Assembly: GCA_964575605.1 (NCBI GenBank)
Contig: CAZNRN010000016.1
Coordinates: 16,280 to 80,279, forward strand
Reading direction: 5' to 3'
DNA length: 64,000 nt
Source of the DNA: JAPWJZ01 sp964575605
GTDB taxonomy: Bacteria; Pseudomonadota; Alphaproteobacteria; Micavibrionales; UBA2020
Below are positions 32,435 through 41,288 of this stretch, in pieces. Within the stretch, counting starts at the first letter, position 1, and every line of letters begins with the position of its first letter. The notes under the pieces are model-generated. The model saw only the letters and a list, made by a program, of their open reading frames with translations. It did no database searches and was not told the DNA's origin. The position numbers and the translations under genes are program-made.

Positions 32435-33501
32435 CCGGCTTTAGCCTTCTTTGCCGCAATATCTGCCAGCTTTGCCTTCACGCCTTCTAGACCTTTTAAT
32501 CCGATGGCTTCACGCACCAGCGAGAGCGTTTCCTTCGTAATCTCCCGCGCTCTGACTGCACCGGCATCCAGAATGTCGTCGATCTTTCTGCGGTCGGACA
32601 TCAGTTCGTTATACCGCTGGGTGGGTTTTTCGAATTCGCGTTCCAGCACCTCGAACAGTTTCTGTTTCGCGTCGCCGTAGCCCATGCCGCCTTTCAGGAA
32701 GGCGTCCCGCATCGCCTGCGTTTCGTCGGGCGTCGCGAACATGGCATAGATTTGATAGATGCTGTTGTCGTCGGGATTTTTGACGTCCGCGGGCAGTTTG
32801 GAATCGGTGACGATTTTCATCACCAGTTTCCGGCGCGCGGCGCTGTCGATAAACACGGGGATATGGTTGCCGTAGGATTTGCTCATCTTGCGGCCGTCGA
32901 TGCCGGGCAGCACCGCGCCGCCTGCCTCCAGCTGGTATTCGGGCAGTTTCAGCACGGGCGTGAAGGTATTGTTGAAATACCCCGCCATGTCGCGCGCGAA
33001 TTCGATGTGCTGCACCTGGTCCTTGCCGACCGGGACGATATCGGTCTGCGCGATCAAAATATCCGCAGCCATCAGCAGCGGATAGGTGTAGAGGCCCATG
33101 TTCACATCGGCGTCGGCGTCTTTGCCCTCGGCCTTGTTTTTGTCGACCGATGCCTTGTAGGCGTGGGAGCGGTCCATCAGCCCCTTGGGCGTGACGGCGG
33201 ATAAAATCGTCACCAGTTCCGGAATCTCGGGGATGTCCGACTGGCGGTATAAAATGGTGCGCGCCGGATCAAGCCCCAGCGCCAGCCAGCAGGCCGCAAC
33301 CTGATAGCTGTCTTCCTTCAAGGCCTTTGGATCGTAAACCGCGTTCAGCGCGTGGTAATCGGCGATGAACAGGTAAGATTTTTCATGCGCGGATGCCAGG
33401 CGCAGCGCGGGACGGATGGCGCCGATGTAATTCCCCACATGCGGCGCGCCTGTGGGCTTTACGCCGGTGAGGATTGTTTTTGCTTTTGCACTGTCCGCCA
33501 T
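32431..33501 (-). CDS. trpS: Tryptophanyl-tRNA synthetase
   Basis: 356 residues. GVKPTGAPHVGNYIGAI (HIGH-type), VPVGKDQVQHIEFARD and GRKMSKSYGN (KMSKS) are diagnostic. It charges tRNA-Trp in the cytoplasm. AAGGG precedes the ATG at 33501; the frame stays open upstream but the family starts here. The C-terminus carries an AAKKAKAG tail. Divergent from the HMCES/YedK-like gene with a 36-base gap, so promoters overlap. Confidence 0.97.
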   Translation of the reverse strand: MADSAKAKTILTGVKPTGAPHVGNYIGAIRPALRLASAHEKSYLFIADYHALNAVYDPKALKEDSYQVAACWLALGLDPARTILYRQSDIPEIPELVTILSAVTPKGLMDRSHAYKASVDKNKAEGKDADADVNMGLYTYPLLMAADILIAQTDIVPVGKDQVQHIEFARDMAGYFNNTFTPVLKLPEYQLEAGGAVLPGIDGRKMSKSYGNHIPVFIDSAARRKLVMKIVTDSKLPADVKNPDDNSIYQIYAMFATPDETQAMRDAFLKGGMGYGDAKQKLFEVLEREFEKPTQRYNELMSDRRKIDDILDAGAVRAREITKETLSLVREAIGLKGLEGVKAKLADIAAKKAKAG

Positions 33502-33537
33502 TGCTGTATCCCTTCTATTACGGATAGGGACTATATC

Positions 33538-34143
33538 ATGTGCGGCAGATATAAACAAATCACGGCCCTGCAGCTGTTGCGGGAACTTCTGGGGACGGGA
33601 ATCGACCTCGATATCCCGCCGGCTGGCACGCTCGCACCCGGCATGATGGCGCCTGTGATGACGGAAGGTGGCGTCAAGGCGCTTTACTGGGGCCTGACCC
33701 CTGCATGGTCGAAAGAAGACGCGAAGACGCAAGTCATCAACGCCCGCGCCGAAACCATGCACGACAAGCCGTTCTTTAAAAACGCGAAACGCTGCCTTAT
33801 TCCCGTCGATGCCTTTATCGAATGGGACAGGTCGCAGACACCGTCGCAGCCTTTTGATATTTCCATGCCCACACCCTTCGCCTTTGCAGGATTGTGGGAC
33901 AGCTGGGTGAACCCCGCGACCGGCGAGGTGAAGGACAGCTTCGCCATCGTCACCACCGCGCCGACCGAACAGATGGCCAAAATCCACCACCGCATGCCCG
34001 CGATTCTAGCGACGGCGGCGGAATGCCGGGCTTGGATGAATATGGAAACAAAAACGCCGCAGCCCTATACCGCTCAACCCCTTGTCATCACCGCAGGTGA
34101 AGTAAAAGCCAGAAAAGAAACGGCGCAGCTTAGTTTCTTCTAA
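33538..34143 (+). CDS. yedK: SRAP/HMCES-like DNA-crosslinking protein
   Basis: 201 residues beginning MCGRY, so that removal of Met exposes the catalytic Cys2. NARAET, the active-site FIEW glutamate and HHRMP histidine are all present in the usual order. The known role is forming a thiazolidine crosslink with abasic sites in single-stranded DNA to protect them during replication. The MCGRY start fixes the ATG at 33538 although the frame is open for 60 codons upstream, into trpS. Confidence 0.95.
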   Translation: MCGRYKQITALQLLRELLGTGIDLDIPPAGTLAPGMMAPVMTEGGVKALYWGLTPAWSKEDAKTQVINARAETMHDKPFFKNAKRCLIPVDAFIEWDRSQTPSQPFDISMPTPFAFAGLWDSWVNPATGEVKDSFAIVTTAPTEQMAKIHHRMPAILATAAECRAWMNMETKTPQPYTAQPLVITAGEVKARKETAQLSFF

Positions 34144-34161
34144 AAATCCTTGCCATAAGAT

Positions 34162-34190
34162 TTGACTCTTGAAGCTTTACGCCCTAGTCT
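34162..34190 (+). promoter_or_regulatory. Promoter of the helical LEA-like gene
   Basis: TTGACT (34162-34167), 17 bases, TAGTCT (34185-34190), 54 bases before the ATG. Confidence 0.65.
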
Positions 34191-34244
34191 TTCGTCCATA
34201 TCATCATTGGCAGAAATCAGAAATTCCAGACGGAGGAAAGGCAC

Positions 34245-34748
34245 ATGGGCATGAAAGACTGGCTCGACAAGATCAAGAAGAAAGCGGAAGACGCAACTAG
34301 AGAGGAAACCGATCCCGCGAAGATCAAGCAGCAGAAAAAAGAAGCTGCCGAAAAAACTTTCAAGCGCACCACCAGCGCGATCAAGCTCGCGAAAAAAGGC
34401 CTCGAGGTTTATAACGACGTCTCGAAAAAAGCCGGCGAGATTACCGACGCCGCCGCCGAAAAAACCGCCGAACTGGCAGAAAAAGCCAAGCCCATCGCGG
34501 AAAAAATCGACAACGCGACCGCGAAAGTCGGCGAAACCGCCAAAGGCGCCTTCGACACCGTGAAGGAAAAAGTCGTGGGTGCAGCCGATGCCGCGAGCCA
34601 GAAACTGGACGAGGCGAAGAAAGACGCAGCCAAGAAACCCTCGACGGGTTCAGGGCTGCTCGACCTCATCGCGCCTGCTGTTCCCGAAACCGACGCAACG
34701 AAACCGAAAGAGCCGCCGAAGACGCCCCCGGCACCTCCGGCTCCGTAA
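34245..34748 (+). CDS. Lys/Ala/Glu-rich helical (LEA-like) protein with a proline-rich tail
   Basis: 167 residues, CGGAGGAAAGG upstream. Most of the protein (residues 3-130) is a run of amphipathic 11-residue-like helical units rich in Lys, Ala, Glu and Asp (EKTAELAEKAKPIAEKI, AKVGETAKGAFDTVKEKV), the composition of LEA or apolipoprotein-like proteins. The last 25 residues switch to PKEPPKTPPAPPAP. No signal peptide. A desiccation or membrane-binding role is only suggested by composition. Confidence 0.75.
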   Translation: MGMKDWLDKIKKKAEDATREETDPAKIKQQKKEAAEKTFKRTTSAIKLAKKGLEVYNDVSKKAGEITDAAAEKTAELAEKAKPIAEKIDNATAKVGETAKGAFDTVKEKVVGAADAASQKLDEAKKDAAKKPSTGSGLLDLIAPAVPETDATKPKEPPKTPPAPPAP

Positions 34749-34763
34749 GCTTCGCGGATATTC

Positions 34764-34803
34764 AAAAAACAGGCGGTTCTTGCAAAAGGCTGCCTGTTTT
34801 TTT
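34764..34803 (+). terminator. Terminator after the LEA-like gene
   Basis: Stem AAAAAACAGGC (34764-34774) / GCCTGTTTTTT (34792-34802), ending in a T run. Confidence 0.8.
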
Positions 34804-34818
34804 GTCCTTTTTAAGTAT

Positions 34819-34847
34819 TTGACATAATCAACAATGATAGGTAGTAT
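34819..34847 (+). promoter_or_regulatory. TTGACATAA-type promoter (second ankyrin gene)
   Basis: TTGACA (34819-34824), 17 bases beginning TAAT, TAGTAT (34842-34847). The ATG at 34834 lies inside this promoter and cannot be the start. Confidence 0.78.
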
Positions 34848-34896
34848 TGCGGGATTTTTAAAACAGTCTTTCGAGTTCAAAAGGGTTTCCCGCGCT

Positions 34897-35760
34897 ATGG
34901 CTCCCACCCCCATCACCATCCGCCCCGATGGCCAGAGCTGGCCGACGCCGCCCGCAGGCGCGCCGCCGGAAAGCGAGATGAAGGCCTTCCTGAAAGACTG
35001 CGAGAAAGGCAACGAAGCCGAAGTCCTCGCCTACCTGAAACGCTGGCCCGAATTCCCGGAGGTTAAACTCTACAACATCGAGTACACCAGCCTGATGCAG
35101 GCGGCGCGGTATGGCCACGACAATATCGTGAAAATCCTCCTCAAGGCCGGATGCCCCGTCGGTACGCAGGATACGGATCTCAACACGGCGCTTTTCGCCG
35201 CGCTGACCGAAGGACGCTTAAGCACGGTCAAACTGCTGCTGGATGAAGGCGCAGACCTTTCGGTTACCCCGCGCTTCGGCAACACATCTGTCGCGACGGC
35301 CGTTTACTCGGGCAACGTCGAGCTTGTCAATTTCCTGCTGGAACGAGGCGAAAAGGCGGATGCCCGCGACGATTACAACGGTAATGCCTTAAGCCAGCTG
35401 CAATGGTGCAAAAACGAAGGATTCAATTTCGCCAAACTGCTGGTGGAACATGGCGCCGACATGAACGTCGTCAGCATGGGCGGCCATACAGCCCTTTCCC
35501 AGTGCGTGCAGCAGGGCCGCACCAGTTTCGTGCGCCATCTGCTCGACCTTGGCGTTGAACTGCGCGGACCCTTCCTGCCCCACAACGATGAAATTAAAAA
35601 AATGCTCGAAGACGAACCCTACCGCCGCGAGAGCGCCCGCGTCGCCGCAATCGAAGCCGCCGCCGCCGAAATCCGCGACCGTGAAACCGCGATCCACAAC
35701 GCCGTGAATGCGGGACTTCCCTCCTCCGTCAAAGTGCGCCCTTTCCGTTTGAAAATGTAA
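34897..35760 (+). CDS. Ankyrin-repeat protein 2
   Basis: 287 residues. After a Pro-rich N-terminus come about five ankyrin repeats (residues 45-220): YTSLMQAARYGHDNIVKILLKAG, NTALFAALTEGRLSTVKLLLDEGAD, TSVATAVYSGNVELVNFLLERG, FAKLLVEHGADMNVV, HTALSQCVQQGRTSFVRHLLDLG. A charged helix follows and the protein ends VKVRPFRLKM, related to the tag on ankyrin protein 1. The start at 34897 is downstream of the -10 and begins MAPTPITIRPDG; the ribosome site is weak (AAGGG, 13 bases away). No signal peptide. Confidence 0.85.
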   Translation: MAPTPITIRPDGQSWPTPPAGAPPESEMKAFLKDCEKGNEAEVLAYLKRWPEFPEVKLYNIEYTSLMQAARYGHDNIVKILLKAGCPVGTQDTDLNTALFAALTEGRLSTVKLLLDEGADLSVTPRFGNTSVATAVYSGNVELVNFLLERGEKADARDDYNGNALSQLQWCKNEGFNFAKLLVEHGADMNVVSMGGHTALSQCVQQGRTSFVRHLLDLGVELRGPFLPHNDEIKKMLEDEPYRRESARVAAIEAAAAEIRDRETAIHNAVNAGLPSSVKVRPFRLKM

Positions 35761-35819
35761 TCGCCAGATTACGTATATTTGCGCTGCAACATCTAACTCT
35801 ATGAAAAAGCAGAGTCATG

Positions 35820-35848
35820 TTTACATGACATTATTCTGCTGATAGCTT
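35820..35848 (+). promoter_or_regulatory. Possible promoter of the acyl-CoA synthetase gene
   Basis: TTTACA (35820-35825), 17 bases, TAGCTT (35843-35848). About 105 bases of leader follow before the ATG. Confidence 0.45.
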
Positions 35849-35953
35849 TTCGCATCGATTCAATTTTCGCTAATAACAAAAAACGGCCCAGATGCGGTGT
35901 GTGCGTACCTGAACCGGTGCGGAGTTTTATCGCCAACATAGAGAGAGCGACAG

Positions 35954-37735
35954 ATGTCATCTTCTGCCAATCCCCAGCCCAAATCCGAATATCCCTGGAG
36001 CAAAAAGTATCCTGTCGATATCGACTGGGACATGGACGTGCCCGTCTCCACCATGGTCAAGATGCTGGAAGAATCGGTGAAGAAGAACGGCGACAAAACC
36101 GCGCTCAATTTCATGGGCAAGAAGCTCACCTTTAAAGAACTCGACGAAATGTCCGACAAGTTCGCCAAGGGCCTGCAGGACCAGGGCATCGGCAAGGGCA
36201 ACCACGTCGGCCTCTGCCTGCCCAACACGCCCTTCTATGTCGTCGCCTATTACGGCGCGCTGAAGGCCGGCGCCACCGTCGTCAACTTCAACCCTCTTTA
36301 CGCTGAAAAAGAGATGAAGGACCAGATCAACGACAGCCAGTGCGACATCATGGTCTCGCTGAACGTCAAGCAGATCCAGCCGAAAGTCGACGGCATGCTG
36401 AACGGCGCGACCTGCCTGAAAAAGGTCATCGTCGCAGACCTGTCGGATGCGCTGCCGGGCGTGAAGAAGCACGCCTACCGCGTGCTGAACGCCGTGAAAG
36501 GCGTCTTCGGCAAATCTGACGCCGTGAAGGTTGAAAACAACGCGACGCACATCCCCTTCGCGAAAATGATGAAGGCAAAAGGCAAGCCCGCGCCCGTCGA
36601 CGTGAAGCCCGAAGACATCGCGGTACTGCAATATACCGGCGGCACCACGGGCATTCCCAAGGCCGCCGTTCTGACCCATGGCAACCTTACCGCCAACATC
36701 AACCAGGCGGGCATGTGGTTTGCCTCGGGCATCAAGGAAGGCAAGCAGGAAAAGATGCTGGCGGTGCTGCCCTTCTTCCACGTCTTCTCGATGACGGTGC
36801 AGATGAACCTGTCGCTGAAACTGGGCGCGGAACTGGTAATGCTGCCCAAGTTCGACGCCGAAACCACGCTGAAAACCATCGACAAGGAAAAGCCCACGAT
36901 GTTCGCGGGCGTGCCCACGCTTTACAAGGCGCTGATGGACCACAAGGACGTGAAGAAATACGACCTTTCCTCGCTCGAAGTCTGCCTGTCGGGCGGCGCG
37001 GGCCTGCCCGAAACCACCCAGAAACGCTGGAAAGCGCTGACGGGCAAGGAGCTGACCGAAGGCTACGGCCTCTCGGAAACCTCGCCCATCGCGACCGCGA
37101 ACCCCGTGCATGGCGAGAAGAAACTGAACTCGATCGGCATGCCGCTGCCCAAAACCGAAGTGCGCATCGTGAACCTGGAATTCCCCGACAAGGAATGCCC
37201 GATCACGGTCGAGGGCGAAATCTGCCTGCGCGGCCCGCAGGTGATGAAGGAATACTGGAACCGCCCCGACGAGACCGCGAAGGTCATGGACAAGGACGGT
37301 TACTTCCACACCGGCGACGTCGGTTACATGGATAATGAAGGCTATATCTTCATCGTCGACCGCATCAAGGACATGATCAACGCATCGGGCCTGAAAGTCT
37401 TCCCCCGCAAGGTGGAAGAGGCAATCATGCAGCACCCGAACGTGTCGGAAGTGATTGTGCTGGGCGTGAAGGATGAATACCGCGGCGAAAACGTCAAGGC
37501 GTTCATCGTCTTCAAGCCGGGTGCGGAAAAGGTCGACAACAAGGCCATGACCGACTTCCTGCGCGACAAGCTTGCGCCGTACGAGCTGCCCAAGCTGTAC
37601 GAGCACCGCGACGCGCTGCCCAAGACCATGATCGGCAAGCCTGATAAAAAGGCGTTGAAGGCCGAGGAGGCCGCCAAAGAGGCCCAGGCAAAAAAGCCGC
37701 AAGCGCCCAAGGCGCCGAAGCCGCCTGCTCCGTAA
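35954..37735 (+). CDS. fadD: Long-chain fatty-acid-CoA ligase
   Basis: 593 residues. The AMP-binding loop YTGGTTGIPKAA, GYGLSETSPI, the Y/FHTGDVGYMD segment and DRIKDMINASGLKVFPRKVEE are diagnostic of the adenylating acyl-CoA synthetase family, and the layout fits FadD. It activates fatty acids with ATP and CoA at the inner membrane face for beta-oxidation or lipid synthesis. The last 30 residues form an Ala/Lys/Pro extension (KKPQAPKAPKPPAP) absent from the core family. Followed by a small hairpin without T run at 37756-37773 and the DUF2339 gene. Confidence 0.95.
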   Translation: MSSSANPQPKSEYPWSKKYPVDIDWDMDVPVSTMVKMLEESVKKNGDKTALNFMGKKLTFKELDEMSDKFAKGLQDQGIGKGNHVGLCLPNTPFYVVAYYGALKAGATVVNFNPLYAEKEMKDQINDSQCDIMVSLNVKQIQPKVDGMLNGATCLKKVIVADLSDALPGVKKHAYRVLNAVKGVFGKSDAVKVENNATHIPFAKMMKAKGKPAPVDVKPEDIAVLQYTGGTTGIPKAAVLTHGNLTANINQAGMWFASGIKEGKQEKMLAVLPFFHVFSMTVQMNLSLKLGAELVMLPKFDAETTLKTIDKEKPTMFAGVPTLYKALMDHKDVKKYDLSSLEVCLSGGAGLPETTQKRWKALTGKELTEGYGLSETSPIATANPVHGEKKLNSIGMPLPKTEVRIVNLEFPDKECPITVEGEICLRGPQVMKEYWNRPDETAKVMDKDGYFHTGDVGYMDNEGYIFIVDRIKDMINASGLKVFPRKVEEAIMQHPNVSEVIVLGVKDEYRGENVKAFIVFKPGAEKVDNKAMTDFLRDKLAPYELPKLYEHRDALPKTMIGKPDKKALKAEEAAKEAQAKKPQAPKAPKPPAP

Positions 37736-37755
37736 CAAAGGAACTGACTGACAGG

Positions 37756-37773
37756 GCGGACTAAAACGTCCGC
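37756..37773 (+). other. Small hairpin between fadD and the DUF2339 gene
   Basis: GCGGAC (37756-37761) / GTCCGC (37768-37773), six-base loop, no T run. It could be an RNA-processing or weak attenuation site; too short to say. Confidence 0.35.
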
Positions 37774-37788
37774 AGATAGGACTATGAC

Positions 37789-40716
37789 ATGGACGACGAG
37801 ATTATCTGGATTGTTCTTTTCTGCCTGACAATCCCGTTGTTCATGTTCATATCCTGCATCGCCATGTGGGTGCGCACAAACTCACTGCGCGACGACGTGC
37901 GCGATATCAAGCGCCACCTCGACCGTATGCGCAAGCAGCTGGATTCCGCCCTCAGCAACAAGGACGAGTTCCGCGCCAGCCAGCCCCAGCCGCAAAAAGA
38001 GCATATCGAACCCGCACCGCCGCCCGCCGTCCCTGCCGCACCCGGGGCGCATGATTTCGGCGTCTATAACTATACCGCCGATAAGCCCGTCGCGACGCCC
38101 GTGCCGGAACAGCCGCAGGGCATTATCCCGACCTCGGCGCCCATCCCGCCCGCTTCGCCCGTGCCGCCCGCTTCGCCGATGCCGCGCTCCTCCGTGCCGC
38201 TGTCCTCGCCCGCGCCCGAAGTCTTCGACACCGAACAATCGTGGGAAGACGAAGCGCCCCGCCGCCGCGCCTATGCGCCGCCGCCGCAAAAGCCCACCAG
38301 CCAGACCGTTTCCAAAACCGTCGATATCGCCTCCACCCCGCCGCAGGCGCCCACTGCCAGCGGTTTCGAATGGCAATTCGGCCGCCGCCTGCCCGTCTGG
38401 ATCGGCGGCGTGGCGATTGCGCTGTCGGGCTTCTACCTTGTTAAATACACCATCGAACAGGGCCTGCTGACCGAGCAGGTGCGCATCTTCCTGGGCTTCG
38501 TGATGGGCTGTATCCTTATCTATGGCGCCCGTTATATCCGCCTGCGGCAGTCGGGCATGGCCGACGGCACGCGCATTTCGCAGGCGCTGGCCGGCTCGGG
38601 CGTCGCTGTGCTTTACGGCACGGTCTATGCCGCAACGTCGCTTTATCATTTCCTGGCGCCCTGGCAGGGCTTCCTCGGCATGGCGATCATCACGGCGCTG
38701 GCCGTGGTGCTGGCGCTGCTGCACGGCATGCCGATTGCGGTGCTGGGCCTGCTGGGCGGCTTCCTGACGCCCGCGCTGATCCACAGCGGGCATCCCGATG
38801 CGCCGCTGCTGTTCTTCTACCTCTACTGCCTTGTCACAGGGTTGTTCGCCACCATCCGCCGCCAGAACTGGTGGGTGCTGGGCATCCCGACGCTGCTGCT
38901 GGCCTATGGCTGGGTGCTGCTCTGGCTTGTGGCCGGTTATTTCCAGGCGGCCGACGGTATCTGGCTCGGCCTCTTCATCATTGCGACCGCCGTGACCATT
39001 ATCTGGCAGTCGGCGAAGGTCGCGGTTGATACCGCCGACGGCACGGTCGATGAAACCGGGAAGACCTATGCGAATGTATTGAACTATATCGTGGCTGGCG
39101 GCGCAGTGCTGCTGATGGGCACCGTCGCGGCGCGCAGTGATTTCGGCCTGACCGAACTGGGGCTTTATGGCCTCCTGGGCGCTGGGTCTTTCGTCATGGC
39201 CTATTTCCGCCCGCACCTCTACCGCTATGTGCCCTGGCTGTCGATGGTCGTGAGCCTTGCGATGATGGTCTTCTGGCATGCGGAAAGCGACGCCATGTAC
39301 GCATGGACGCTGCTGGCCTTCGCCGCCCTGTACGGTATCGGCAGTTACCTGCTGCTGGAAAAACGCCCTGCGCTTGAATGGGGCGGGCTGCTGTCGGCAA
39401 CCGCGCTTGGCTTCTACGGCATTGCTTATGTCAGGCTGCAGGACAGCATCTATACAGTGCTGAACGTCGCCAATACGGGCGCGCTGCACCTCTGGGGCTT
39501 TATCGCGATCGTGCTGGCGCTGCTCTTCGCCATCCTGACCGCAGGCCTGATGCGCCGCACGGCTGACGAAAAGCTGCGCGACCGCCTGCTGGCCGTGACG
39601 GCGCTTACCTCTACCGCCTTCCTGTCGATTGCGCTGACCATCGAGGTGCGACGTGAATTCCTGGCTGTGGCCTTTGCGGCGGAAACGCTGGCGGTATGCT
39701 GGATCAACACGCGCGTCAGCATCACAGCGCTGCGCAAGATTGCGGGCATCCTGTTTACCGTCTTCGCGCTTTTGATGGCGGAACAGCTGCTGGTGCTGCT
39801 GGCCGTTATCATGAACAGCCTCTTCGGCTATTCGCTGAAACTGTGGAGCGGTTCGCTGCCCCTGGCGCAGGACCCCATCTTCCAGCTGGGCCTGCCCATG
39901 GTGATGATCGGGCTTGCCTCCTGGCTGCTGCAGCGCCAGCGCGACGGCCGCCTGGCGGAGATATTCGAGATGGCGACGGTGGGCTTGGGCGCGCTGCTGC
40001 TCTATTACCTCACGCGCCATGCCTTCAACGTGCCGCAGGACGTCTTGTTCGTGAAACCGCAGTTCTTCGAGCGCGGCATCATGACCAACCTGTTCTTCGC
40101 GGCAGGCCTTGGCGTCGTCTATCTTGGCCGCATGTTCTCCCGCCGCGCGGTTATGTGGAGCGGCACGGCAATCTTCCTGATGGCGCTGTTCCGCGTCATC
40201 TGGTTCGATTTCATCACGCAGAACCCGCTGTTCACCGGCCAGCCGGTAGGCGCGCAGTTCTTCATGAACAGCCTGCTGCTGCCCTATGCCCTGCCGCTCT
40301 TCTGGCTGTGGCTGGAGGAACGCCCGCAGATGCGCCTGATGACGGTGCCGCAGGGCCTGCGCAGCGGTTTCTCGCTGCTGCTGCTATTTACCTTCATCTC
40401 GCTGCAGGTGCGCCAGAGCTTCCACGGTTCGGTGCTGAACAGCGGCCCCACCGTGAACGCCGAGGTTTACGCCTATTCGGTCGTCTGGCTGGGCCTGGGC
40501 GCGTTCCTCTTGTTCCTGGGCACCAAGCGCAAGGACAAGATGATCCGCGTCGCCTCGCTCGTCATCATGCTGCTGACCATCGGCAAGGTATTCCTCTATG
40601 ACGCCGGCAACCTCGAGGGGCTTTACCGCGTGGCATCGTTCCTCGGGCTTGGATTGTCATTACTGGCGCTCAGCTGGTTCTATTCCCGCTTCGTCTTCGT
40701 GAAGGAAAAAGAATAA
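37789..40716 (+). CDS. DUF2339 polytopic membrane protein
   Basis: 975 residues. One N-terminal membrane helix (residues 3-28), a coiled-coil-like stretch (LRDDVRDIKRHLDRMRKQLDS), a long Pro-rich linker to about residue 190, then FEWQFGRRLPVWIGGVAIALSGFYLVKY, which begins the DUF2339 body of more than twenty hydrophobic segments. The family is widespread but uncharacterised. Its TAA stop overlaps the ATG of the following atpH gene by one base (TAATG), so the two are translationally coupled. Confidence 0.88.
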   Translation: MDDEIIWIVLFCLTIPLFMFISCIAMWVRTNSLRDDVRDIKRHLDRMRKQLDSALSNKDEFRASQPQPQKEHIEPAPPPAVPAAPGAHDFGVYNYTADKPVATPVPEQPQGIIPTSAPIPPASPVPPASPMPRSSVPLSSPAPEVFDTEQSWEDEAPRRRAYAPPPQKPTSQTVSKTVDIASTPPQAPTASGFEWQFGRRLPVWIGGVAIALSGFYLVKYTIEQGLLTEQVRIFLGFVMGCILIYGARYIRLRQSGMADGTRISQALAGSGVAVLYGTVYAATSLYHFLAPWQGFLGMAIITALAVVLALLHGMPIAVLGLLGGFLTPALIHSGHPDAPLLFFYLYCLVTGLFATIRRQNWWVLGIPTLLLAYGWVLLWLVAGYFQAADGIWLGLFIIATAVTIIWQSAKVAVDTADGTVDETGKTYANVLNYIVAGGAVLLMGTVAARSDFGLTELGLYGLLGAGSFVMAYFRPHLYRYVPWLSMVVSLAMMVFWHAESDAMYAWTLLAFAALYGIGSYLLLEKRPALEWGGLLSATALGFYGIAYVRLQDSIYTVLNVANTGALHLWGFIAIVLALLFAILTAGLMRRTADEKLRDRLLAVTALTSTAFLSIALTIEVRREFLAVAFAAETLAVCWINTRVSITALRKIAGILFTVFALLMAEQLLVLLAVIMNSLFGYSLKLWSGSLPLAQDPIFQLGLPMVMIGLASWLLQRQRDGRLAEIFEMATVGLGALLLYYLTRHAFNVPQDVLFVKPQFFERGIMTNLFFAAGLGVVYLGRMFSRRAVMWSGTAIFLMALFRVIWFDFITQNPLFTGQPVGAQFFMNSLLLPYALPLFWLWLEERPQMRLMTVPQGLRSGFSLLLLFTFISLQVRQSFHGSVLNSGPTVNAEVYAYSVVWLGLGAFLLFLGTKRKDKMIRVASLVIMLLTIGKVFLYDAGNLEGLYRVASFLGLGLSLLALSWFYSRFVFVKEKE

Positions 40717-41288
40717 TGGAGCCGAAACCCGACAAGAAAACGGCCAAGGCCACCGCCCGCGCCTATGCAAAAGCAGCTTACGAGATTGCGAAGGAAGAAT
40801 TCGCGGTCGACAGCTGGCGCGAAAAACTGCAGGTGATGGCCGAGGTCCTGAACGACCCTGCCCTGCAAAAAGGCCTGTTCCGCGACCCCCGCATCGGCAT
40901 CGCCGAAACGCTGGAGATCGCGGGCAAGATGATGGACGAGCTGGAGATGACCCCCACCCAGCGGAATTTCATCGAGACGCTGGTGGAAAAGAAGCGCCTG
41001 TCGCTGATGCCGCTTATCTTCGAAACCTTCGAGGAAGAGCGCAAGAAAGACCTGGGCATCGTCGACGTGCGCGTGATTTCGGCCTTCGAGCTGACGCCGC
41101 AGCAAAAAGACAATACCAAGCGCATGTTAAGCGAAAAATTCAACGCCAAGGCCGAGCCGGTCTATGAAGTCGACAAAGAACTGATCGGCGGCATGAAGCT
41201 GATTATCGGCGACCGCGTTTACGACCAGAGCATCAAGGGCCAGCTGGAGCGCCTGAAGAAGCACCTGGACAAGCCGCCCGGCGCCTAG
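40716..41288 (+). CDS. atpH: ATP synthase F1 delta subunit, outside an atp operon
   Basis: 190 residues. ARAYAKAAYEIA at the N-terminus, RNFIETLVEKKRLSLMPLI in the middle and ELIGGMKLIIGDRVYDQSIKGQLERL at the C-terminus follow the AtpH (OSCP) pattern throughout. This subunit links F1 to the peripheral stalk at the inner membrane. In most alphaproteobacteria atpH is followed directly by atpA; here it is coupled to a DUF2339 gene and followed by a convergent permease gene, so the copy is orphaned. Whether it is the only delta subunit of the genome cannot be told. Confidence 0.9.
   Translation: MEPKPDKKTAKATARAYAKAAYEIAKEEFAVDSWREKLQVMAEVLNDPALQKGLFRDPRIGIAETLEIAGKMMDELEMTPTQRNFIETLVEKKRLSLMPLIFETFEEERKKDLGIVDVRVISAFELTPQQKDNTKRMLSEKFNAKAEPVYEVDKELIGGMKLIIGDRVYDQSIKGQLERLKKHLDKPPGA

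Noticed and set aside
34834..34896. Longer start (ATG at 34834) for the second ankyrin protein
   Set aside because: The codon lies inside the promoter between the -35 and -10, upstream of any transcript.
35957..37738. 593-codon open frame on the minus strand opposite fadD
   Set aside because: The fadD frame has complete family motifs and a ribosome site; the antisense frame is a by-product of GC-rich third positions and has a His/Val/Asp-rich composition typical of such shadows.
37882..40020. 712-codon minus-strand frame opposite the DUF2339 gene
   Set aside because: Gln/His/Arg-rich composition and no domain; the plus strand encodes clear membrane segments of DUF2339.
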